A DNA stretch of 7,815 bases from Alphaproteobacteria bacterium. Its GTDB lineage: Bacteria > Pseudomonadota > Alphaproteobacteria > JANQSM01. This document shows positions 1 through 5,442 of this stretch, piece by piece; positions within the stretch are counted from its first letter, which is position 1; every line of letters starts with the position of its first letter. The stretch spans positions 1 to 7,815 of the forward strand of contig JANQSM010000091.1 in assembly GCA_028284025.1 (NCBI GenBank), written 5' to 3'. Under the pieces are notes generated by a model. That model was not told the DNA's origin, did not search any database, and saw only the letters and a list, made by a program, of their open reading frames with translations. The position numbers were made by a program, and so were the translations under genes.

Positions 1-609
1 TCCCTCTCTATTCACTGCTTTGGCCGTACCAGACGGTTCTACCGCTGGCCGAATAAAGGTTGTGTCATCTTCCCGAGCAACTTCTGGAGCTCCAGCTCCC
101 CTTTCCCGCGCACGACGTGGGAGTTCTTGTGCATGAGAAAGACGATTACTGGCACCCAAAGCTTTTACCTTATGGATCAGCTCCAGACGAAAACTTTCAG
201 CAGATGCCAATTCAGAAGAACTAGATGGTTTGGGCAAATAATCCTTTGCGCCTTTTTCCAAAGCTTCCATACTGATTTCAGCATTTCGAAGCGTCAAGGT
301 AGAGGCCATAATAATCTGGACATCCGGTTTGATTTCCAGCAATTTTGGAATTGCGGTCAGTCCGTCCATAACCGGCATTTCAATATCCAAAACAATGACT
401 TCAATATCTTTTTGCTGCAAATTTTTGATGGCCATTTCGCCATTCGCAGCCGTTGCAACAACTTCTACTTTCGGATCCTGTTCCAGAATGCGGCTAATAA
501 TCCCTCGGATGACAACCGCATCATCCACAACCATCACCTTATAGGGATTTTTGTATTCAGCGGCCTGCAAAGGGGTTGGGCGAGCTGTATTCTCTTCTAC
601 TACTGTCAT
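1..609 (-). CDS. cheB: Chemotaxis response regulator / protein-glutamate methylesterase CheB, partial (N-terminal 203 residues)
   Basis: CheB removes methyl groups from (and deamidates) glutamate/glutamine residues of chemoreceptors once phosphorylated by CheA, giving adaptation. The frame is open from ATG at 609 to the window edge, so the 3' part is missing. A short N-terminal extension precedes a receiver domain (about residues 23-140) with the acid pair D29/D30 in VMVVDDAVVIRG, phospho-acceptor D75 in VLDIEMPVMDG, S103 in IIMAS and K127 in DYLPKPSSSSE. The DIEMPVMDGL and ASTLT segments are typical of CheB receivers. Residues from about 141 on form a charged, low-complexity linker (PRRARERGAGAPE). 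The catalytic methylesterase domain is not in the window, so the family call rests on the receiver, the linker and the position after cheA-cheW-cheY. The start ATG shares its A with the cheY stop (TAATG), so translation is probably coupled to cheY. Only a weak GGA lies upstream as a ribosome site. Confidence 0.93.
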   Translation of the reverse strand, partial: MTVVEENTARPTPLQAAEYKNPYKVMVVDDAVVIRGIISRILEQDPKVEVVATAANGEMAIKNLQQKDIEVIVLDIEMPVMDGLTAIPKLLEIKPDVQIIMASTLTLRNAEISMEALEKGAKDYLPKPSSSSELASAESFRLELIHKVKALGASNRLSHAQELPRRARERGAGAPEVAREDDTTFIRPAVEPSGTAKAVNREG

Positions 610-974
610 TAAATAAGTCCGACTTGTGCAAATTTAGCCTCAATAATCTGGGCATCAAAAGGTTTCATTATATATTCGTTTGCCCCCGCCATAATGGCTT
701 CTTGCATATGCGACATATCATTTTCCGTCGTACAGAAAATTACGATCGGCCTGTCACCATTTGGCACTTTCCGTAACTCACGCAAAAATTCAATTCCGGT
801 CATTACCGGCATATTCCAGTCCAGCAGAATGGCTTCGGGCATTTCTTCCAGGCACGCATCCAACGCTTTTTGACCGTCCTCTGCTTCCTGAATATCAAAT
901 TTTAGCTCAGTTAAAATTTTGCGCGCCACCATACGCACAACTTTTGAATCATCTACTACCAAACATGTTTTCAC
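609..974 (-). CDS. cheY: Single-domain chemotaxis response regulator CheY
   Basis: A stand-alone receiver domain of 121 residues, phosphorylated by CheA; in the family, CheY-P binds the flagellar switch protein FliM to change motor rotation. Visible landmarks are the acid pair D8/D9 in LVVDDSKVVR, phospho-acceptor D52 in LLDWNMPVMTG, T82 in FCTTEND, Y101 (position equivalent to the switch aromatic) and K104 in YIMKPFD. There is no output domain. The start is GTG at 974: the first in-frame ATG is Met15, which would delete the first strand and the acid pair, and AGGAG lies 7 bases upstream of the GTG. It begins 21 bases after cheW and its TAA overlaps the cheB ATG by one base. The FCTTEND variant is one I associate with the CheY encoded in alphaproteobacterial che operons. 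A non-motor role, such as a phosphate sink, cannot be excluded from sequence. Confidence 0.95.
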   Translation of the reverse strand: MKTCLVVDDSKVVRMVARKILTELKFDIQEAEDGQKALDACLEEMPEAILLDWNMPVMTGIEFLRELRKVPNGDRPIVIFCTTENDMSHMQEAIMAGANEYIMKPFDAQIIEAKFAQVGLI

Positions 975-981
975 AGGGCCT

Positions 982-986
982 CTCCT
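982..986 (-). promoter_or_regulatory. Ribosome binding site of cheY (AGGAG) supporting a GTG start
   Basis: The minus strand reads AGGAG here, 7 bases before GTG at 974. No ATG is available in this frame before the conserved acid pair of the receiver domain, so this site decides the start. Confidence 0.75.
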
Positions 987-995
987 ACGTTGAGT

Positions 996-1496
996 TTATG
1001 CTGCCTTAATTTCACCAATGCTACCGATAAGTTTATCAACATCCAGCACCACCATTAAACGCTCAGGGAGCTGGTAAATTCCCATAGAAACATCTCTCCA
1101 TCGACTATCCATCGTAGGTGGATTTGCTTCATGATCTTTAGGGTGAAGGTTTAAAACCTCCCCTACGCTATCAACTGTCAAACTGTACTGATCTCCAAGA
1201 TGCTCGACAACAACATGCATCTGTTCATTTATATCCGCCGGCTCCAGCCCCATACATTGGCGTACATCAACCGCGGTGACGATTTTACCCCGCAGATTTA
1301 AAGAACCCGCAATTTCATTGCGTGACAAAGGAATGCTGGCAATCTTTTGCGGTCCCAAAATATCGTGCACATTTAAAACAGACAGTCCTAGCAACTGGTC
1401 TGCAATAATCACTGTAACGAATTGCTCGGTATAATAATTAGATGCGAGATCCAATTCTGTACCAGGTGTTTGACTTTTTACGACAAGCTCATTCAT
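996..1496 (-). CDS. cheW: Chemotaxis coupling protein CheW
   Basis: CheW is a cytoplasmic scaffold that links chemoreceptor tips to the P5 domain of CheA and is needed for receptor control of the kinase. The 166-residue product is one CheW domain of usual length. After a short variable N-terminus (residues 1-24), the first barrel begins at FVTVIIADQLLGLSVLNVHDIL. The conserved turn NLRGKIVTAVDVR follows at residues 67-79, including R69, the counterpart of the receptor/CheA-contact arginine in E. coli CheW. The second barrel is seen as QYSLTVDSVGEVLNL (about 103-117), and the family's terminal strand-helix as RLMVVLDVDKLI (146-157). The start ATG lies 12 bases after the cheA stop and AGAGGG is placed 8 bases upstream. 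It is cotranscribed with cheA, cheY and cheB. Nothing is truncated or missing. Confidence 0.96.
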   Translation of the reverse strand: MNELVVKSQTPGTELDLASNYYTEQFVTVIIADQLLGLSVLNVHDILGPQKIASIPLSRNEIAGSLNLRGKIVTAVDVRQCMGLEPADINEQMHVVVEHLGDQYSLTVDSVGEVLNLHPKDHEANPPTMDSRWRDVSMGIYQLPERLMVVLDVDKLIGSIGEIKAA

Positions 1497-1504
1497 ATTC
1501 TTAT

Positions 1505-1510
1505 CCCTCT
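1505..1510 (-). promoter_or_regulatory. Ribosome binding site of cheW overlapping the cheA stop codon
   Basis: The minus strand reads AGAGGG, 8 bases before the cheW ATG. Its first two bases are the last two of the cheA TAG stop (1509-1511), so ribosomes ending cheA sit on the cheW ribosome site. This suggests translational coupling that keeps CheA and CheW in proportion (inference). Confidence 0.6.
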
Positions 1511-4508
1511 ATGCTGCTTCTTCAGCATCTTCTGTCGAAGATTTGCTTTGGATGGCTTTTACAATACGATCAGTCAATGACTCACGATCGGTCTTGGCAA
1601 TATAATCATCAAAACCTGCTTCCAGCCCACGTTTGATATCTTCCTCTCCCATTAGGGAAGACAACGCCACGACCGGTTTTTCTTTCCAGTTGCTGTGCGA
1701 TCGAATTTCATGCACCAGCTGTAATCCTGTCATATCCGGCATTTCGATATCACTCACAACGACATCAAAATCATATCCCTGTTCACAAAGCTCCAGCGCT
1801 TCTTTTCCGCTGGATACGGCTTTGACATCAAAACCGGCTACCGACAAAGTCGGAATAATCAGATTCCTAAAGAACATGCTGTCATCAATTAATAGCAATC
1901 GCTTGGATTCTTCAGTTTCTTGATTACCCTCGACACCGGTGCGTCTGAACCAGTCTCCGAAAGCTTTTTCCAGATAATAACTGACATTTATAATATCCGT
2001 GGCTTTACCAGCAATAACAGTAGAGCCAGCAATGTTCTCCGATTCACTCGTTAAATCTGATTTAACGGCATCTTCCACAATGTCTACAATATCATCAATT
2101 ACAAGACCCATAGAGTGATCCCTATCCGTAAATACAATCAGTGGAATCCGCCCTTGCTCGGGCATTATTTGTGTCGCGTCAAATTTAATGATCGGCATTA
2201 GTTTTTCACGGTACTGCACCATAGGACGGCCATCAGAGTATTCAATTTTCTCTGCCATAACATCTTCCAAACGCGCAACCAGGGACAATGGAACAGCTTT
2301 CGGTCCACCTTCTCCTGCCTTGAACAGTAGTAATGACATAACGTTGTCGCCAAAATTGCGTTTGGATCCATAATCATCCTGACTTTGAGCAGCATCATCT
2401 GCCAAGGTGATTTCACCAGTGCTGTCTGCAATTCCATTCGGATCAAGAATCATAATAACGGATCCATCACCAAGAATAGTATTTCCTGAGAAAATAGAGA
2501 TATCGCGTAAAATTGGTGCTACTGGCTTGACCACAATTTCTTCGGTGTCAAACACGTCATCCACGATTATACCGTAAGAATATGTTCCAACCTTGGCGAC
2601 AATGATGTACTTCTCAGCAAGTGATCTTTGTTCAGATTTCGCAAGTTTAGCGGAATCTTCAGATTCCTTCATTACATTATCATTGTCACTTGTATTCTCA
2701 ACTTCATCAGGCTGTTTAACTGCTTCTGCTTCTGCTTCTGTTTCTGCTTCTTCCGCTTCAGCTTCAACCTCAGTTTCAGCTTCCGTCTCAACTTTAGCTT
2801 CCACTTCAGCTGGAGGTTCAATAAAACCAAGATCTTCTTTCAAACTTTGCTCAACCTGCTTCTTGTTAGATGCAAATATCTCAAACTTCTCAAGTTTTAA
2901 AAGTTTTTCCAGAGAAATCAGCGGCAGCAAGCGGTTACGCAACCGTAAAACAGATGTTCCACGAATATCTTCTATCTGCTGCTCAGAGTCTTTGGAAACA
3001 CGTACCAGCTCAACCACACTCAATTGCGGTACCGCAAATTTCTCACCACAAGATTCTACAATCAGGGCTGACACAATTGCTAGCGTCAACGGAATCTTGA
3101 TCATAAAGGTAGATCCCTGGCCCTGGACAGTGTTCAGCTCAATCGTCCCTCCAATTTTCTCAATATTGGTGCGCACCACGTCCATGCCCACGCCACGGCC
3201 AGAAACAGACGTAACTTTCTCTGCCGTAGAAAATCCGGCCTTAAAGATAAGCTGGGATGCCTGCTTGTCCGACATGGATTCCAATTCTTCAGCAGTGTGC
3301 AGACCATTTTCAAGAGCTTTTTCCTTAATGCGCTCAAGGTTCAGCCCCTTACCATCATCCTTAATTTCAATAATAATGTGTCCACCTTCATGGAAAGCGT
3401 TCAGCACCACTTTTCCGGTTTCCGGTTTACTGGCAGCTACCCGCTCTTCCGGCATTTCAATACCATGGTCGGCAGAGTTTCTGACCATATGTGTCAACGG
3501 GTCTTTGATCAGGTCCAGCACCTGGCGGTCAAGCTCTGTATCTGCACCCAACATTTGCAGTTCGATTTTCTTATTTAATTCCAAAGCAAGGTCTCGAATA
3601 ATCCGTGGCAGTTTTGCCCAGGCATTCCCGATCGGTTGCATGCGGGTTTTCATCACCCCTTCTTGCAGGTCAGTGGTAATATGACTTAAACGTTGCAAGG
3701 GAAGAGCAAACTCACTGTCCTTGTGGCTGCGCAAAATTTGCATTAACTGGTTACGGGTCAACACCAGCTCTGAAACCATGTTCATTAAATCTTCCAGAAC
3801 GTCCACATTCACGCGGATAGACTGAGTCGCGATCGATGCCTCTTTCTTACCAGCGTCAGCCGGCTTATCTTGGCTTGGTGCTGGCGGTTTGGCTGCAGCA
3901 GCAGGTGGTGATTCTGCGGATGGTTCTGGTGACGGTTCAGGCTCTTTGGTCTCTGCTTTTTCTTCTCCCTGAAAATTCAAGTCATCGGCAGGACCAGGTG
4001 TTGAATTAAACAATTCCTGCAAGTCATCACCATCTTCAGGCGCTTCTTCACTACTTTCTTCCGCTTCAGCGGCTGCTTCTGGTGCAGGCTCTGCGGCAGA
4101 TTCAGGTTGTTCTGCAGCAGCAGGGGCACCGCCACCATCAGCAATGGCATTAAGCCGGTCAATCAAAGCCTGATCATTTCCTTCTGGCTCTGTACCTGTT
4201 TCTTCCAACTCACCCAACAAATATTTAATTTGGTCAAAACACTCCAAAATAGCAGACACGCCTTCAGGTGTGACTTCTAGTTCCCCATCACGAAATTTTC
4301 CCAATACATTTTCACCTGCATGGGCCACGGCTTCCAGCCGAGGTAACCCCAAAAAGCCACATGTTCCCTTGATGGTATGGACAAGACGGAAAATATTACC
4401 TAAAAGCTCTTTGTCATTTGGGTTCTTTTCAAGTTCTACAATTTCAACGTCAAGAGTGGCTAGATTTTCGGATGTTTCAGTTAGAAACTCTGATAGCAGG
4501 TCGTCCAT
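1509..4508 (-). CDS. cheA: Hybrid chemotaxis histidine kinase CheA with second CheW-like domain and C-terminal receiver
   Basis: CheA autophosphorylates under receptor/CheW control and passes phosphate to CheY and CheB. At 999 residues it is much longer than E. coli CheA (about 650). In order it has: an Hpt/P1 domain (1 to about 120) with phospho-histidine H44 in RLVHTIKGTCGFLG; an acidic Pro/Ala/Glu linker (about 121-228) where P2 would normally be; the P3 dimerisation helices (about 229-290); the P4 ATPase domain (about 291-473) with N box HMVRNSADHGIE (340-351), G1 DDGKG (384-388), G2 GRGVGMD (437-443) and G3 GQGSTF (463-468); the P5 CheW-like domain (about 474-695), split by a Glu/Ala-rich insertion (about 545-630); a second, more diverged CheW-like domain (about 722-855); and a receiver (868-990) with D875/D876, acceptor D920, S950 and K972. 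All kinase residues I can check are present. The start is set by the classic MDDLLSEFLTET opening and a GGGGGA-type ribosome site just upstream. It heads the cheAWYB operon. Confidence 0.96.
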   Translation of the reverse strand: MDDLLSEFLTETSENLATLDVEIVELEKNPNDKELLGNIFRLVHTIKGTCGFLGLPRLEAVAHAGENVLGKFRDGELEVTPEGVSAILECFDQIKYLLGELEETGTEPEGNDQALIDRLNAIADGGGAPAAAEQPESAAEPAPEAAAEAEESSEEAPEDGDDLQELFNSTPGPADDLNFQGEEKAETKEPEPSPEPSAESPPAAAAKPPAPSQDKPADAGKKEASIATQSIRVNVDVLEDLMNMVSELVLTRNQLMQILRSHKDSEFALPLQRLSHITTDLQEGVMKTRMQPIGNAWAKLPRIIRDLALELNKKIELQMLGADTELDRQVLDLIKDPLTHMVRNSADHGIEMPEERVAASKPETGKVVLNAFHEGGHIIIEIKDDGKGLNLERIKEKALENGLHTAEELESMSDKQASQLIFKAGFSTAEKVTSVSGRGVGMDVVRTNIEKIGGTIELNTVQGQGSTFMIKIPLTLAIVSALIVESCGEKFAVPQLSVVELVRVSKDSEQQIEDIRGTSVLRLRNRLLPLISLEKLLKLEKFEIFASNKKQVEQSLKEDLGFIEPPAEVEAKVETEAETEVEAEAEEAETEAEAEAVKQPDEVENTSDNDNVMKESEDSAKLAKSEQRSLAEKYIIVAKVGTYSYGIIVDDVFDTEEIVVKPVAPILRDISIFSGNTILGDGSVIMILDPNGIADSTGEITLADDAAQSQDDYGSKRNFGDNVMSLLLFKAGEGGPKAVPLSLVARLEDVMAEKIEYSDGRPMVQYREKLMPIIKFDATQIMPEQGRIPLIVFTDRDHSMGLVIDDIVDIVEDAVKSDLTSESENIAGSTVIAGKATDIINVSYYLEKAFGDWFRRTGVEGNQETEESKRLLLIDDSMFFRNLIIPTLSVAGFDVKAVSSGKEALELCEQGYDFDVVVSDIEMPDMTGLQLVHEIRSHSNWKEKPVVALSSLMGEEDIKRGLEAGFDDYIAKTDRESLTDRIVKAIQSKSSTEDAEEAA
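2718..2804 (-). repeat. Imperfect hexamer tandem repeat in cheA encoding a Glu-Ala/Glu-Thr/Glu-Val run
   Basis: The plus strand shows repeated GCTTCT-like units, with four near-perfect copies around 2722-2745 and decayed copies up to about 2804. They encode CheA residues 569-597, where Glu alternates with Ala, Thr or Val. Because the unit is six bases, gain or loss of copies keeps the frame and only changes the length of the acidic stretch. The segment sits between the two halves of the P5 domain. Confidence 0.8.
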
Positions 4509-4597
4509 ACTTCCCCCGGGTTAGCAGTGTGTGATGTACAAAGTTTTTATCACATTACGATAGCACAAAAAATACCTCTATAGTAAAACCAAAAATA

Positions 4598-4613
4598 GTT
4601 ATAATAGTATTAA
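4598..4613 (-). promoter_or_regulatory. Possible CtrA-like box upstream of cheA
   Basis: The minus strand reads TTAA, seven bases, then ATAAC. The alphaproteobacterial CtrA consensus is TTAA-N7-TTAAC, so there is a single mismatch in the second half. It lies about 90 bases before the cheA start, immediately after a TATAAT. The region is very AT-rich, so a chance match is quite possible. The neighbouring chpT belongs to the CtrA phosphorelay, which makes the match more worth testing. Confidence 0.25.
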
Positions 4614-4619
4614 ATTATA
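4614..4619 (-). promoter_or_regulatory. Candidate -10 element for the che operon
   Basis: A perfect TATAAT on the minus strand lies in the AT-rich gap between chpT and cheA, and would give a leader of roughly 100 bases. The hexamer at the expected -35 spacing (TCAAGT) is a poor match to TTGACA, so the promoter would need an activator or be of another type. No convincing sigma-54 or sigma-28 element was seen in the gap. Confidence 0.25.
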
Positions 4620-4643
4620 CCTATAGTTGTAAAATTACTTGAT

Positions 4644-4663
4644 GCTCAACTAAGAAATTGAGC
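4644..4663 (-). terminator. Hairpin just after chpT, possible weak terminator
   Basis: On the minus strand GCTCAA and TTGAGC form a perfect 6-bp stem around an 8-base loop that can close by one or two more weak pairs. It begins 9 bases after the chpT stop. It is followed by an AT-rich stretch containing TTTT about 9 bases on, not by an immediate T-run, so termination would be weak or partial. Confidence 0.4.
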
Positions 4664-4671
4664 TACATTAC

Positions 4672-5322
4672 CTACACACCAGAAGAAACATTGGCGCTGA
4701 AGGTAATAACATCGTCTGCTTCGGTAAACTGAAAGTCTGAATTCAAGGCTTCTGCCAGTTTGGCGGTGAAATAGGCTTGAACGGTACGCGGGTCAAGACT
4801 TGCAGGATTGACATCTGTGTGGAAAGCGTTGGCTACACCTTCTGCCAAACGCGCACTTTCCCCCTGGCATGTTACCTTGATACGCACATCTGAGCTGTCA
4901 GATTCTACTGTCAAGGCTAGCTTCCCGCCACGAGGCATAGATTCTGTCGCACAAATAATAAGGTTTAGAATCAGCTTGATACCAAAACGTTGCAAAGAAA
5001 ACGCCTTACCAATGTTTTCATCTGGCCATTCCAGTTCAATTTTTCCACCTTCCAGGTAATCATCAACCAAAGATTTAAGATCAGATAGAGAAGTAATTGC
5101 TGCGCCGGTGGCCATACCATAAGCTACCCGGTATACTCGTAATCTTTTTGATGCAACGCGCGCACTGCTCCCCAAAAGGTTCAAAGCCTCATCCGCCATC
5201 TCACTGCCAAATTCTTCCAGCAGTTCTACACCATTGACCGCCGCCCCAACCGGGCCGACAAGATCGTGACACATCCGTGAAAAGAGAAGCTCTACTACAG
5301 GCAAATCAAATTTCTGATCCAT
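4672..5322 (-). CDS. chpT: Histidine phosphotransferase ChpT
   Basis: ChpT is a cytoplasmic phosphotransferase that in Caulobacter and relatives relays phosphate from the hybrid kinase CckA to the regulators CtrA and CpdR. In several alphaproteobacteria this controls motility, the cell cycle or both. The 216-residue product has the family hallmark near its start, FSRMCHDLVGPVGAAVNGVELLEE (residues 14-37 in part), with H19 as the phospho-acceptor. A DHp-like helical hairpin (about 1-75) is followed by a degenerate ATPase-like domain (about 80-216). That domain keeps a helix resembling an N box (RFGIKLILNLIICATESMP in part) but no ATP-binding glycine motifs, as expected for ChpT. DPRTVQAYFTAKLAEALN (177-194) matches the conserved C-terminal helix. 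The start ATG is preceded by GGAAG. It is separated from clpA by 120 bases and from cheA by 163 bases, so it may be its own unit or be read through from clpA. Confidence 0.92.
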   Translation of the reverse strand: MDQKFDLPVVELLFSRMCHDLVGPVGAAVNGVELLEEFGSEMADEALNLLGSSARVASKRLRVYRVAYGMATGAAITSLSDLKSLVDDYLEGGKIELEWPDENIGKAFSLQRFGIKLILNLIICATESMPRGGKLALTVESDSSDVRIKVTCQGESARLAEGVANAFHTDVNPASLDPRTVQAYFTAKLAEALNSDFQFTEADDVITFSANVSSGV

Positions 5323-5354
5323 AATTCTTCCGTCTTATTTTGTGTTGTTCGATA

Positions 5355-5375
5355 GGTTTTAAAAAGTAAAAAACC
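5355..5375. other. AT-rich inverted repeat in the clpA-chpT gap
   Basis: GGTTTT and AAAACC arms (extendable with A/T pairs) flank a short AT-rich loop, 33 bases before the chpT start. No T-run follows on the minus strand, so I do not call it a terminator. It could be a dyad operator or a leader hairpin, or have no function. Confidence 0.25.
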
Positions 5376-5398
5376 AGTGTTGTCCTTCATTTAAAAAG

Positions 5399-5404
5399 AT
5401 TATA
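5399..5404 (-). promoter_or_regulatory. Candidate -10 element for chpT
   Basis: The minus strand has TATAAT about 77 bases before the chpT ATG, in the gap after clpA. The hexamer at the usual -35 distance (CAACAA) is a weak match, so this is only suggestive of a separate chpT promoter. Confidence 0.25.
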
Positions 5405-5442
5405 TGCCCCATTGCAAGGATTTGTTGCGGGTGTTTTGATCT

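Larger units (their letters stand above)
4572..4626. repeat. Short direct repeat pair in the chpT-cheA gap
   Basis: The plus strand carries ATACCTATAG at 4617-4626 and ATACCTCTATAG at 4572-4583, the latter with a two-base insertion. The two copies start 45 bases apart. They flank the possible CtrA-like box. They may be paired regulator sites or chance in AT-rich DNA. Confidence 0.35.

Noticed and set aside
127..612. Plus-strand open frame opposite cheB
   Set aside because: It is antisense to the CheB receiver domain, whose active-site residues are all in place on the minus strand. The product shows no family features.
2718..2804. Repeat array considered as a CRISPR or phase-variable on/off switch
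   Set aside because: Units are six bases with no spacers and fall inside an intact reading frame. Copy changes would keep the frame, so it is neither a CRISPR nor a frameshifting switch.
2593..3684. Long plus-strand open frame (363 codons) opposite cheA
   Set aside because: It lies entirely antisense to well-conserved CheA domains, its product is a Ser/Thr-rich low-complexity string with no recognisable motif, and it is explained by the codon bias of cheA on the other strand.
3825..4148. CheA linker considered as a degenerate P2 (CheY-binding) domain
   Set aside because: The segment is dominated by Ala, Pro, Glu and Ser with no pattern of buried strands or helices. It reads as a disordered linker with at most short motifs.
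5323..5442. Search for a CtrA box and a strong terminator between clpA and chpT
   Set aside because: No TTAA-N7-TTAA match with fewer than two mismatches was found, and the only inverted repeat lacks a following T-run.
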